This document shows, piece by piece, positions 51,363-59,945 of a stretch of DNA of 64,000 nt (position 1 is its first letter; the number at the start of each line of letters is the position of its first letter). Location: the NCBI RefSeq assembly GCF_001704275.1, contig NZ_CP011533.1:8432001-8496000 (forward strand), given 5' to 3'. This DNA comes from Streptomyces noursei ATCC 11455 (GTDB lineage Bacteria; Actinomycetota; Actinomycetes; Streptomycetales; Streptomycetaceae). Made by a program: the position numbers and the translations under genes. The notes under the pieces were generated by a model. The model did not search any database, had not been told where the DNA came from, and saw only the letters and a program-made list of their open reading frames with translations.

Positions 51363-52363
51363 TGTCCGACTACCACGACAGTCACGACGGGGCATCGGCC
51401 GGAGACGCCGGTCGTCCCGAAACCGAACACGGCATGAATCGACGTCAACTCCTGCGGCACGCAGGGTGGTTCGGCGGCGCGGTGGTGCTGACCGTGGCCA
51501 GCGGCGAGGTGATCAGCCGCATTGCGGACTCCCGGGACAGCAACGTCGGAGCCGCCGCCGGGGCCGCGGCGGTGGGAAGCGGCGAGCTGCGGTTCGTACA
51601 GGTCTCCGACAGCCATATCGGATTCCACGGCCCGGCGAACATGGACGTGGCCGGCTCGTTCGGCGAAGCGATCAACAAGGTCAACTCGCTCGGATTCAGG
51701 CCGGACTTCGTCATGCACAGCGGTGACCTGACCCACCTGTCCACGGCCGGGCAGTTCGACCAGGTCAAGCAGCTGATGGCCGGGATGAAGACAGACCGCG
51801 TCTTCACCGTGCCGGGCGAGCACGACTCCATCGGCGACGCGGGCCGCGCCTACCGGCGGACCTTCGGCAGGGGCACGCTGGGCGACGGCTGGTACAGCTT
51901 CGACACCCACGGCGTGCACTTCATCGCCCTGGTCAACACCCTGAGCCTGGAGAAGCTCGGCCACCTCGGCAACGAACAGATCGACTTCGTCCGCAAGGAC
52001 ATCGCCGGACTGTCGTCGGACACTCCCATCGTGGTCTTCAGCCACATCCCGCTGTTCGCCATGTACCCGCAGTGGGGCTGGAGCACCGACGACGCCCTCA
52101 AGGTCATCGCCCTTCTGCGCCGCTTCTCCTCCGTCACCTGTCTCAACGGACACGTCCACCAGCTGTTCACCAAGACAGACGGCAACATCACCTTCCACTC
52201 CGCCACCACCACCGCCTACCCCCTGCCCAAGCCGGGCCGCGCCCCCGCCCCCACCCCGCAGGTCGTCCCTGCCAGGCAGCTCAAAGACGCACTCGGCATC
52301 CGCAGCGTCGGCTACCGCCAAGGCGACCGCGAACTGGCCATCAAGGACCAGAGGCTGGCATGA
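51362..52363 (+). CDS. Tat-exported metallophosphoesterase
   Basis: 333 residues from ATG 51362, which overlaps the cupredoxin stop. A twin-arginine signal is seen at about 25-50 (MNRRQLLRHAGWFGGAVVLT). The calcineurin-type core has all metal motifs: VSDSHIGF (DxH), HSGDLTH (GD), GEHDS in place of the usual GNHD, FSHIPLF (H) and LNGHVHQ (GHxH). It would cleave a phosphoester or pyrophosphate outside the membrane using two metals. The Asn to Glu change in GNHD is uncommon but can still bind metal. Coupling to a cupredoxin suggests a common extracytoplasmic task. Confidence 0.87.
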   Translation: MSDYHDSHDGASAGDAGRPETEHGMNRRQLLRHAGWFGGAVVLTVASGEVISRIADSRDSNVGAAAGAAAVGSGELRFVQVSDSHIGFHGPANMDVAGSFGEAINKVNSLGFRPDFVMHSGDLTHLSTAGQFDQVKQLMAGMKTDRVFTVPGEHDSIGDAGRAYRRTFGRGTLGDGWYSFDTHGVHFIALVNTLSLEKLGHLGNEQIDFVRKDIAGLSSDTPIVVFSHIPLFAMYPQWGWSTDDALKVIALLRRFSSVTCLNGHVHQLFTKTDGNITFHSATTTAYPLPKPGRAPAPTPQVVPARQLKDALGIRSVGYRQGDRELAIKDQRLA

Positions 52364-53034
52364 ACACCCCGCCCGCGGACACCGACACCGTCCGGAACGG
52401 AGGAGGGGGCGGCAGCCCTCCCCGCAGGTTTCAGCCCTTGCGGGGGGGAGAAACCGCCGTCGGCGTCGCCGTGGGCCGTGCAGTCCGTGTTGCGGTAGCG
52501 GTCGACGAAGGTGCCGGTGAGGCCGGTGAACGCGTCGTACGTCTGGTCCGGCGGCAGGTCTTCGCTCACCCTGAACCGCAGCTGCACGTGGACGGACTCG
52601 CGGGGCTTCAGCGTCTTCGGGCCGGGGACGGTGCCGCCGGCGTTTCCACCAGCCTGGCGCAGCGTCTTCCAGGCACGTTGCGAGGTGTCCCAGTACTGCA
52701 GATCGCCGTACGGGCTCAGGTCGCGCTCGCCCTCGTTGTAGACGTAACTGCCCAGCTTGGCGCTGAGTTCGAGCGACTTCAGCTCCTTCGCCGACGCGTT
52801 GGTGAGCGTGGCGGTGTAGTTCGTCCAGTGAGTGCCGAGGGTGATCGACTTGGGTATGCCGAACGTGCGGCCCACGAAGGTGTTGTTGTGGTACTGCCCG
52901 TAGGCGGTGTCGAGGTCGTAGCACGTCGGGATCTCCGCGGCAGGGGCCGCCGGGGAGACGGGCGCGGCGGCCACCGCCGTGGGGAGCAGGGCGGCCGTCG
53001 CGGCCGAGACCGACAGGGCGCGGCGCAGTTTCAT
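52312..53034 (-). CDS. Secreted protein, paralogue of the LAxTG protein next to it, probably frameshifted at the 3' end
   Basis: Signal peptide at 1-30 (MKLRRALSVSAATAALLPTA). The domain IPTCYDLDTAYGQYHNNTFV, then LGTHWTNYTATLTNASAKEL and VHVQLRFRVSEDL, followed by RYRNTDCTAHG, matches the layout of the 365-residue neighbour: paired Cys, immunoglobulin-like strands and a final Cys. After GDADGGFSPP the frame passes a G7 run (52442-52448, plus strand) and continues 46 residues of Pro/Arg-rich sequence that overlaps the end of the metallophosphoesterase gene. With one base fewer in the run it would stop at 52431. So the natural end may be there. It lacks the sortase signal of its neighbour. Confidence 0.7.
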   Translation of the reverse strand: MKLRRALSVSAATAALLPTAVAAAPVSPAAPAAEIPTCYDLDTAYGQYHNNTFVGRTFGIPKSITLGTHWTNYTATLTNASAKELKSLELSAKLGSYVYNEGERDLSPYGDLQYWDTSQRAWKTLRQAGGNAGGTVPGPKTLKPRESVHVQLRFRVSEDLPPDQTYDAFTGLTGTFVDRYRNTDCTAHGDADGGFSPPQGLKPAGRAAAPSSVPDGVGVRGRGVHASLWSLMASSRSPWR

Positions 53035-53144
53035 GAAGATCTCTTTCCTGATTCCTCGGCCCCTTGGAGCCTTTGTTCCTCGTGGCATTGCCTTCCAAGG
53101 CCATGGATCCTTGGGTTGTCAGGTTCTCGGAGAGAAGGCGGGGC

Positions 53145-54242
53145 CTACGCGGTGACGTCCGTGGCGCCCGGACCGGCCGGGCCCCTCCGGCGGCGCGCGC
53201 CGATGACCGCACCTCCGCCGACCACCATCGCGGCTCCGCCGGCGAGAGCGATCGCCGGGAGCGTGGACGAGGAGCCGGTCGCGGCGAGTTGGGCGTCGCC
53301 CTGAGGGCTGAGGCCACCGGTGGAATCGGAACCACCCGTACCGCCGCCGGACGCGGCGCTCTGGCCGGGCTCGGCCGTGCCACCCGACGTGCCCGGCCCA
53401 TCCGGCTTGGTGGTCGGGGGGTGCGTCGGCTTCGCGCTCGCGGGGAGGATGGTGAAGTCGTACCAGGCTTCCTTGGCCGAACCACACGAACCGTCGCGGT
53501 TGCGGTAGTCGCCGGCGGCCAGCGCGTACCCGGCGCCGGGCTTGGCGTCCTTGACCACGCGGGTGCGCAGTTGGAGCGTGATGGCGCTGCCCGGACCGAC
53601 GGCGAAGGAGCCGAACAGCTCGTCGGGCGTCGCGTCATGGAAGGTCTTCCACTGCCCCGTCCTGACGTCGCGGTACTCGGTTTCCAGCTCCCAGTACGGC
53701 CGGTCGACGTCTTCGGCGGAGGACACGAGCAGGAAGGGCTGGACCTCCGCCAGGGGCTTGCCGGTGGTGTTGGTGAGACTCATGGAGAACGGGGTCCAGG
53801 CGCCGCCCGCAGCCAGCTGGGACGGCAGTCCGTGGACGGTCAGCAACTGGTCGGACTCGAAAGCGCAGGGCTGGCCCGCACCATCGGAATCACCGGTGTC
53901 CTTGCCGCCACCGGTGGCACCACCCGCGCCGGTGGTCCCCCCAGTGGTGCCCCCAGTGTTCTCCTCAGTGGTCCCATCGGTGGTCCCGGCGGCTTTCGGC
54001 GGCTTGCCTGGGGAGGGGCGGGCCGCCTCGTCGCGGTTACCCGTTCCGCCCCCGCCCGTTGCGGATTCCGCTGGCCGGTCCGACGGTGTCGCGGCACCGG
54101 GGGAGTCGGGCGAGGTGGGCGTGCGGGGACCGGCCTCGGACACCGGTTCCGTTGCTAACGCGACGGCGGGCGCGGCCAGTACGGTGGCGGGCGCTATCAC
54201 GGCAGCCGCCGCGGCGGCCGTCAGGGCGCGGCGTATCCTCAT
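53145..54242 (-). CDS. LAxTG cell-wall-anchored surface protein
   Basis: 365 residues. Signal peptide 1-30; a long Thr/Gly/Pro-rich stalk (TGGTTGGTTGAGG type), then a folded domain CAFESDQLLTVHGLPSQLAA through VVKDAKPGAGYALAAGDYRN and DGSCGSAKEAWYDF. A second linker leads to the sorting signal LAATG, a membrane helix (LPAIALAGGAAMVVGGGAVIG) and RRRR. LAxTG is the signal used by class E sortases of Streptomyces, so the protein is linked to peptidoglycan. It lies 110 bp upstream of the shorter paralogue on the same strand. Function unknown. Confidence 0.83.
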   Translation of the reverse strand: MRIRRALTAAAAAAVIAPATVLAAPAVALATEPVSEAGPRTPTSPDSPGAATPSDRPAESATGGGGTGNRDEAARPSPGKPPKAAGTTDGTTEENTGGTTGGTTGAGGATGGGKDTGDSDGAGQPCAFESDQLLTVHGLPSQLAAGGAWTPFSMSLTNTTGKPLAEVQPFLLVSSAEDVDRPYWELETEYRDVRTGQWKTFHDATPDELFGSFAVGPGSAITLQLRTRVVKDAKPGAGYALAAGDYRNRDGSCGSAKEAWYDFTILPASAKPTHPPTTKPDGPGTSGGTAEPGQSAASGGGTGGSDSTGGLSPQGDAQLAATGSSSTLPAIALAGGAAMVVGGGAVIGARRRRGPAGPGATDVTA

Positions 54243-54591
54243 CCAGCAGACCTCTCGGATCCCAAGTGCCGCCTGGACGGCACAGGTTGACGTTCGTCCC
54301 GTTCAGGCCGTGCATGGCGCATGGTGTGCATGGTGTGCATGAGTACGCCTACAGGCATACGTGTATGCGCGCACCCGCGCCTTATGTATGCATGACCCCT
54401 CGCACTGCGAAAAGGTTGCATCCTCAAGTCACTGAAGTGGCCCATGGGGTGGTGTCTGTGCAAAGGAACGCGCCAGAAGGCGACTTGAGGACCGCCCGGC
54501 CGCGACCGATGCCCGGCGGCTGGTCTTGCCACCCTCTGGCGATCGGCGTTACAGTCTCAGCGAGCCCCGTATGGGCCTACGTATGGAGGTA
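54243..54591. other. Upstream region with short repeats
   Basis: 349 bases without a supported gene. GCATGGTGT-type units recur at 54310-54342. The region is less GC-rich than its surroundings and ends in a good ribosome site (GGAGGT, 54586-54591) ahead of a very short frame, so it is probably the promoter of a lost gene. Confidence 0.4.
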
Positions 54592-54687
54592 GTGGCTACT
54601 CAGCCAACACAGGGACCGGCACGTCCGTCTCTCGCAGTTTCGTCAACCCCTGAAGCGGGGGTTCGCTGCGCCCATTCCATTGCGTAG
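54592..54687 (+). pseudogene. 31-codon frame with a strong ribosome site, probably the start of a deleted gene
   Basis: GTG 54592 follows a GGAGGT site closely and reads a peptide opening VATQPTQGPARPSLAV with a stop at 54685-54687. Streptomyces regulatory and ATPase proteins often begin in this way (Thr/Gln/Pro-rich start), so this may be a truncated 5' end. A free-standing peptide gene is possible but less likely. Confidence 0.3.
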
Positions 54688-54759
54688 GCATGCGGGTTTT
54701 TCTGTGTTGTTTTCCTGTGCAGCCGCCCTCCTTTCCGGATGAAACCTGAAAGGAAGTGC

Positions 54760-55695
54760 ATGAGCGAGGAGCAGGCCGAGACCAGCTGGTCCGGCTTCGA
54801 CGTCAACGATTTCCAGCGGAGGATCATCGCCGAGTTCCGCGAGAACAACGGCAAGATGATCGGAATGTTCGAGGGCTGGTCGCTGACCGTGCTGACGACG
54901 ACCGGGGCCAGGAGCGGACTGCCCCGTGAGACCCCCCTCGGCTACCTCGTCATCGACGGCAAGGGCGTTGTCATCGCGTCAGCGAACGGATCGGACCGGC
55001 ATCCCGGCTGGTATCACAACGTCCGCAAGAACCCCATCGTGACGGTCGAGACCGGCGAGGAGACCTACCGCGCCATCGCCGCCATACCGCAGGGAGCCGA
55101 ACGCGACCGGCTCTTCGAGCGGGTGGTGGCCGAGGCGCCCGGGTACGGCGACTACCAGGCCAAGACCACCCGTGAGATCCCGGTCGTCGTGCTGCACCGG
55201 ATCGAGCCCAAGCCTGGTGACGAGCGGGTGAAGGGCATGGGGGACTGGATCGTCGAGGTGCACGACTGGCTGCGCGGCGAGCTCAGGACACTCCGAGGCC
55301 AGGCGGACCGGGTGATCGACGGCACCGCGGAGACCATCGAGACGACCCCGCCGGACCTCGCACAGCAGATGCGCACCCACTGCCTCAGCTTCTGCGGAGC
55401 ATTGCGCCGACACCACACCGGCGAGGACATGGCCGTCTTTCCCTCGCTGGCCGCACAGTTCCCCGCGCTCGCCCCGGCACTCGCCCAGCTCAGCGAGCAA
55501 CACAAGGTGGTGGCCCAGCTCCAGGACTCCATCCAGGCGCTCGTTGAGGGATTCGTGCCCGGCGGTTCCGACCCCGTCCGACTGCGCGCCGAACTCGAAG
55601 AGCTGGCCACCCGCCTGGAGTCCCACTTCGACTTCGAGGAGCAGACCGTGGTGACGGCGCTGAACGCCACGGCCGAGGCGCCGCCGTTCGCCTGA
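54760..55695 (+). CDS. F420-type nitroreductase fused to a hemerythrin domain
   Basis: 311 residues from ATG 54760 (AAAGGAAG upstream; the ATG at 54739 would add seven). The first ~150 residues are a DDN/DUF385 domain: LTVLTTTGARSGLPRETPLGYLVIDG and HPGWYHNVRKNPIVTVETG, typical of deazaflavin-dependent quinone/nitro reductases. The rest is a hemerythrin-like four-helix bundle with MRTHCLSFCGALRRHHTGEDMAVFP, SEQHKVVAQL and HFDFEEQTVV, giving His and Glu ligands for a di-iron centre. It could couple F420H2 redox with oxygen or nitric oxide sensing. The fusion recurs in actinomycetes, but its role is not established. Confidence 0.85.
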   Translation: MSEEQAETSWSGFDVNDFQRRIIAEFRENNGKMIGMFEGWSLTVLTTTGARSGLPRETPLGYLVIDGKGVVIASANGSDRHPGWYHNVRKNPIVTVETGEETYRAIAAIPQGAERDRLFERVVAEAPGYGDYQAKTTREIPVVVLHRIEPKPGDERVKGMGDWIVEVHDWLRGELRTLRGQADRVIDGTAETIETTPPDLAQQMRTHCLSFCGALRRHHTGEDMAVFPSLAAQFPALAPALAQLSEQHKVVAQLQDSIQALVEGFVPGGSDPVRLRAELEELATRLESHFDFEEQTVVTALNATAEAPPFA

Positions 55696-56029
55696 GCCGG
55701 CACGGGCTCTTGCGCTGTCCTCCGGAGCTGTCCTCCGGAGTTGTCCTCTAGAGCTCCGCACTTCGTGGGTGTGACTGAATCGGCTGGTCCGGAGCCTGTG
55801 GGGGTGCCTGGTGGAGTCGTGCCCGCGTTGGTGGGGTGTGACGAACCGCTCCCGGTCCCCACGGGCACCGACGGTGCGCGGTGCATGGAATGTGTGATCA
55901 GGGCTGACTCGTTGACGCCACCACCACCACCGCCACCGCCCCGACCACTCCGCGCCGGGCCAGGGCGCGGCCGAGGAGGGCGAGATAGGCGGCTGCACCT
56001 TCGCCTCCCGTCGGTCCTCTCTCAGCCGG
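55696..56029. other. Intergenic stretch with short direct repeats
   Basis: TGTCCTCCGGAG-type units occur three times at 55715-55752. A plus-strand frame from 55741 to 56073 (110 codons) has CDEPLPVPTGTDGARCMECV and a proline run; it overlaps the convergent methyltransferase end and has no strong ribosome site, so I do not call it a gene. Confidence 0.4.
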
Positions 56030-56803
56030 TCACCCGGAAGCCACCCATACAGTCCAGTAGTCCACCTCCCTGATGCCTTCCACGCTTCGCAGGCGATCGG
56101 TCAAGTGGTCAGCCAAGTCCATGAGTTGATCGTCACTCAGCTCGTGCAGAATCGACCGGCCGGTACGCGCCAGCACGTCGTCCCGTACCTCGTCCGCCCC
56201 CGCGTACTCCCGTCGAAGCTCTGCCAGTGGCACACCGTGCACGTCCCCGAACCCGGCCGCCCGCATCGCCGCCTCGACCTCTTCGCCCGACGGTCGCCGC
56301 CTTCGCTCGACATCCACGAGGAAGGGGAACTTCTCGAAGAAGTACCCCCGCACATGCTCCGCCGAGCCGGGCTGCAATACGTCGTCGACCGTCCGATCCT
56401 GTACGACGAGCCGGCCCCCGGGTGCCAGTACCCGCCGTGCCTCCCGGAAGCATGCACGCAGGTCGTCGAGGTGGTGGATCAATGCCCGTTGGAAGACGAT
56501 GTCGGCACTGCTGTCCGGCAGCCCCGTGGCGGATGCCTCGCCTTGCCGGAAGGAGAGCCCTGGTCGTCGTCCGCAGTGTTCCCGCGCGGCCGAGAGCATG
56601 ACGGTGGAGAAGTCGACCCCCGTCACCTCGGCCGCGCCCAGCTCCAGCCAGGCCGTGCAGTACACCCCGCCCCCGCAGCCGACATCCGCCACCCGTGCGT
56701 TGTCCGGAGATACCAAGCCCCGCATTACCCGTGCCCAGTCCTCCCCGGCCGAGCGTCGCGTGTAGGTGAGCCGGTTGGCCGCGCTGTGAAAGTCCATCCC
56801 CAT
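56030..56803 (-). CDS. Class I SAM-dependent methyltransferase
   Basis: 257 residues from ATG 56803 (GGAGGGG upstream; ATG 56797 is an alternative). Motif I is ARVADVGCGGGVYCTAWLELG, followed by VTGVDFSTVML, SADIVFQRALIHHLDDL and RRVLAPGGRLVVQDRTV. The C-terminal domain, about 150-257, is helical and may shape the substrate site. A type-11 methyltransferase with an unknown small-molecule acceptor; single gene. Confidence 0.85.
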   Translation of the reverse strand: MGMDFHSAANRLTYTRRSAGEDWARVMRGLVSPDNARVADVGCGGGVYCTAWLELGAAEVTGVDFSTVMLSAAREHCGRRPGLSFRQGEASATGLPDSSADIVFQRALIHHLDDLRACFREARRVLAPGGRLVVQDRTVDDVLQPGSAEHVRGYFFEKFPFLVDVERRRRPSGEEVEAAMRAAGFGDVHGVPLAELRREYAGADEVRDDVLARTGRSILHELSDDQLMDLADHLTDRLRSVEGIREVDYWTVWVASG

Positions 56804-56947
56804 GACATCCCCTCCGTCTCTTCGCTCACCAATCTATCTTGATGTCGAGATAGTTGCCGGCGTTCCCCTCGTTGGTTGAAGGAGCTGGCCGGTTCATGCT
56901 GGGTGTGGGCCGATGGCGGTGCAGAGGGGATTCCTCTGCACCGCGGT

Positions 56948-57766
56948 CTACGCCAGCGACAGCTTCCAGGTCACGCTGATCACCAGGCCCGAGACGACCA
57001 CCAGGAAGACCTTGCGTACGAAGGTGGAGCCGCGCTTCATGGCCAGGGAGGCGCCGAGGATGCCGCCCACGAGGTTGCACACGGCCATGGCGCCGCCGAG
57101 GCCCCACAGCACCTTGCCGGCGGGGATGAAGAAGACCAGTGCCCCGAGGTTGGCGGCGATGTTGACGACCTTGGCCACGGCGGAGGCGCGCAGGAAGGCG
57201 TAGCCGATGACTCCGACGAGGAGGAACACCAGGAAGGAGCCGGTGCCGGGCGGGCCGAGGCCGTCCCAGAAGCCGATGGCCGCACCGCCCACCGCCATGG
57301 CGATCAGTTCGCCGCGGCGTCCGAAGCGGCGGACCTCGTCCACGCCGAACTCGGGTTTGCGCCAGGTGTACAGGCCCACGATCACCAGGGCGCACAGCAC
57401 CACGGTGTTCAGGACCGACTTGGGCAGGGCGGAGGCGACCGCCGCCCCGGCGACCGAGGCCGGGAAGGTCGTGGCTGCCATCCGCCCCACGGCCTTCCAG
57501 TCGAGGGGCGTCCTGCGGGCGAAGGTGACGGCTGCGGCGGAGGTGCCCACCAGACCGACCATCTTGCTGGTGGCCAGCGAATGGACCACCGCCCCACCGG
57601 GGTTGACGAGGAGCATCGCCGGCAGTTGCAGCAGACCGCCGCCACCCACGATGGCGTCGACCGCGCCAGCGAGAAGGGCCGTCACACACAGGAACAGCAG
57701 GGCGACGAGGGTGACACCACCGAATCCCGGCCAGTCGAGCGGTGCCCACAGGTCCGTGTACGTCAT
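56948..57766 (-). CDS. TauE/SafE-type anion exporter
   Basis: 272 residues with about eight membrane helices. The half-repeat motif AGAVDAIVGGGGLLQLPAMLL in the first half and FWDGLGPPGTGSFLVFLLV in the second half are TauE/SafE signatures. The family exports sulfite, sulfoacetate or related anions. Its start overlaps the stop of the aldolase gene by ATGA (57763-57766), so both are one operon: the aldolase may form a product linked to the exported compound. A fragment of a closely related gene lies at 59096-59198. Confidence 0.85.
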   Translation of the reverse strand: MTYTDLWAPLDWPGFGGVTLVALLFLCVTALLAGAVDAIVGGGGLLQLPAMLLVNPGGAVVHSLATSKMVGLVGTSAAAVTFARRTPLDWKAVGRMAATTFPASVAGAAVASALPKSVLNTVVLCALVIVGLYTWRKPEFGVDEVRRFGRRGELIAMAVGGAAIGFWDGLGPPGTGSFLVFLLVGVIGYAFLRASAVAKVVNIAANLGALVFFIPAGKVLWGLGGAMAVCNLVGGILGASLAMKRGSTFVRKVFLVVVSGLVISVTWKLSLA

Positions 57767-58824
57767 GGCTTCATGGCCGGGGAGGGCTGCCGGTCGGCCA
57801 CCCGGTGCAGGCGCCGCACGGCGTCGCGTACGACGGCCTCGTCCACGCCGAGTCGCGCGACGATCCGGACCTGTGTGTCGGTCCAGCGGGCGACCTTCAC
57901 ACCGGCTTCGGCGGCGGCCGAGACGAACTCCGCCGAGCTGAGGCCGGTGCCGGAGACATCCGCGATGACCATGTTGGTCTCGGGTTCAGGGGCGGTGAAC
58001 GCCGGGCTCTCGACGAGGAGTTCGCGCAGCAACCGGGCGTGGGCGTGATCCTCGGCGAGCCGGTCGATGTTGTGTTCCAGGGCGTACAGCGCGGCGGCCG
58101 CCATGAAGCCGGACTGGTGCAGGCCGCCGCCGTACCACAGGCGGTAGACGCCGGCCCGCTCGATCAGTTCGGCCGGGCCGGCGAGGACACTGCCGAAGGG
58201 CGCGCCGAGGGCCTTGGCGAAGGAGACCGCGACGGTGTCCACGGTGGCGGCGTACTCGGCGAGCGAGGCGCCGGTGGCGACGCTCGCGTTGGGCAGCCGG
58301 GCGCCATCCATGTGCGTCGGCAGGCCCTTGGCGAGCGAGGCCGCGCGCAGGTCGGCCAGGTCGGACACCGAAATCGCCCTGCCGCCGTAGTAGTTGACGG
58401 TGTTCTCGACCCATACCAGGGACGGGGCGGAGGTGAGCCGGGCACGCCGCTTGCGGTCAACGGCGGCGTCCAGGAGGCGGGGCGTGAGGATGCCGTCCGG
58501 GCTGTCCACGGGGTTGAGCACGACGCCGGACAGATCGGCGGTGGCCGCACTCTCGAAGAAGTTGATGTGGTACTTCGCGTCGGTGACGATTTCGCTGCCG
58601 CGGTCCGTGTGCACGCGGATCGCCAGCTGGTTGCTCAGGGTGCCGCTCGCGGTGAAGAGCGCTGCCTCTTTTCCGAGGAGTTCGGCGCAACGGCGCTCCA
58701 GGCGCTGGGTGGTGGGGTCTCCGCCGTAGAGGTCGTCGCCCACCTCGGCGTCCGCCATGTAGCGGCGCATCTGCGGAGTGATGGTGCTTAAGGTGTCGCT
58801 GCGCAGGTCGATTGGTGCCGGCAC
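57763..58824 (-). CDS. Low-specificity threonine aldolase-like PLP enzyme
   Basis: 353 residues, fold type I. Motifs: PIDLRSDTLSTITPQMRRYM start, VGDDLYGGDPTTQRLE, ASGTLSNQLAI, THMDGARLPNAS (Asp for the PLP ring nitrogen) and VSFAKALGAPFGS with the PLP Lys. It splits beta-hydroxy amino acids such as threonine into glycine and an aldehyde. Related enzymes act on phenylserine and other analogues, so the exact substrate is open. It is the first gene of a two-gene operon with the TauE-like exporter. Confidence 0.85.
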   Translation of the reverse strand: MPAPIDLRSDTLSTITPQMRRYMADAEVGDDLYGGDPTTQRLERRCAELLGKEAALFTASGTLSNQLAIRVHTDRGSEIVTDAKYHINFFESAATADLSGVVLNPVDSPDGILTPRLLDAAVDRKRRARLTSAPSLVWVENTVNYYGGRAISVSDLADLRAASLAKGLPTHMDGARLPNASVATGASLAEYAATVDTVAVSFAKALGAPFGSVLAGPAELIERAGVYRLWYGGGLHQSGFMAAAALYALEHNIDRLAEDHAHARLLRELLVESPAFTAPEPETNMVIADVSGTGLSSAEFVSAAAEAGVKVARWTDTQVRIVARLGVDEAVVRDAVRRLHRVADRQPSPAMKP

Positions 58825-59095
58825 GGGTGGTTCCCCTCGTCGCTCGGTCCGGACGCGTGCGGAGGCGCTCGCGTCGTCAGCGGAGGACGCTAGCGATCAA
58901 CGCCAAGAATGGAAAGACCCTTTCGCATGGTGGACTCATTGGGTGAGGGGTCCGGGGAGGCGGGACTGCTTATCGCGCGGACGGCATGTTCGTCGCCCTG
59001 CAGACGTCCGGCCTGCGGGTTCCGGCCAACGGCGGGCGGTGGGGCGTCGATCCGGGCCGGGGCGGGGGGGCTGGCCGGTCGGTCGGCGGTCGGGC

Positions 59096-59198
59096 GGAGG
59101 CAACCGCCGCCCGACCGGCGACCGAGGACGGGAAGGTTGTGGCCGGCATGTGCCCCACGGCCTTCCAGCCGAGGGGTGTCCTGTGGGCAAAGGTGACA
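59096..59198 (-). pseudogene. Internal fragment of a second tauE-like gene
   Basis: About 100 bases closely match the intact exporter gene near 57431-57531. On the minus strand it reads VTFAHRTPLGWKAVGHMPAT and then TFPSSVAGRAAVASA, against VTFARRTPLDWKAVGRMAAT in the intact protein. Both sides are unrelated. The remainder of 58825-59241 has no supported gene. Confidence 0.8.
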
Positions 59199-59241
59199 GG
59201 GGCGTGGCTGGCTGGTGGGTCAGCAGTCGCAGGCCGGCCCG

Positions 59242-59901
59242 CTACTCGTACCGGTACTTCAGCGAGTCCGCCTCCGCCTGCTCGATGTCGGCGATCGTGA
59301 GCTCCGGCATCCGCAGTTGGGCCAGCGTCACCTCGGCCGAGGCCGGCTGGGCGTCCGCCGGCAGCCACTGCCCCGGCTTCCAGGCCGCGCTGCGCAGCAG
59401 CGACTTGGGGCAGTGCGGGTAGACCTCCTCGATCCCCAGCACCAGCGCACTGGCCGGCGGCTTGCCCACGGCGGTCAGTTGCGACAGCAGCTCTGGGCGG
59501 GTGGAGACGCAGGCCCGGCCGTTCACCCTGAGCGTCGTGGTGCGTCCCGGGATGACGAACAGCAGCCCGGCCCGTCCGGTGGCGACGACGTTCTGCAGGG
59601 TGTCCAGACGCTTGTTGCCGGTCGCGTCCGGTATCGCCACCGTCCGTGAGTCCAGGACGGAGACGAACCCGGCGGGGCCGCCGCGCGGGGAGACGTCACA
59701 GTTGCCCTCGGCGTCCGCGCTGGCGACCAGGACCAGCGATGAGCAGCCGATCAACCGCCGGGTCTGCTCGGTGAGTTCGGTCATCTGTTTCCGCACTGCC
59801 GCGTCGCTCGGGGCTGCGTAGGCCCGGCGCAGCGCCTCTTGGTCGGGCACGGCATCGAGACGGAGCGAGTCGAAGGCACTGCCGGCAAGGGATGTCGTCA
59901 T
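59242..59901 (-). CDS. Pyridoxamine 5'-phosphate oxidase-like flavin protein
   Basis: 219 residues from ATG 59901. Split-barrel PPOX domain: SLVLVASADAEGNCDVSPRG, VAIPDATGNKRLDTLQNVVA, RAGLLFVIPGRTTTLRVNGR. The C-terminal part LVLGIEEVYPHCPKSLLRSA is typical of the MSMEG_1061 subfamily. It binds FMN or F420 and probably reduces a small molecule. It is divergent from the NRPS relic; no operon partner is present. Confidence 0.87.
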   Translation of the reverse strand: MTTSLAGSAFDSLRLDAVPDQEALRRAYAAPSDAAVRKQMTELTEQTRRLIGCSSLVLVASADAEGNCDVSPRGGPAGFVSVLDSRTVAIPDATGNKRLDTLQNVVATGRAGLLFVIPGRTTTLRVNGRACVSTRPELLSQLTAVGKPPASALVLGIEEVYPHCPKSLLRSAAWKPGQWLPADAQPASAEVTLAQLRMPELTIADIEQAEADSLKYRYE

Positions 59902-59945
59902 GCTTCCGACCCTAGTGGGCCGATCTGCGGACTGGGCTTCCATGA

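Noticed and set aside
55741..56073. Small protein with a CxxC-type motif and proline run
   Set aside because: No ribosome site, overlaps the end of the convergent methyltransferase gene, and the second half is low complexity.
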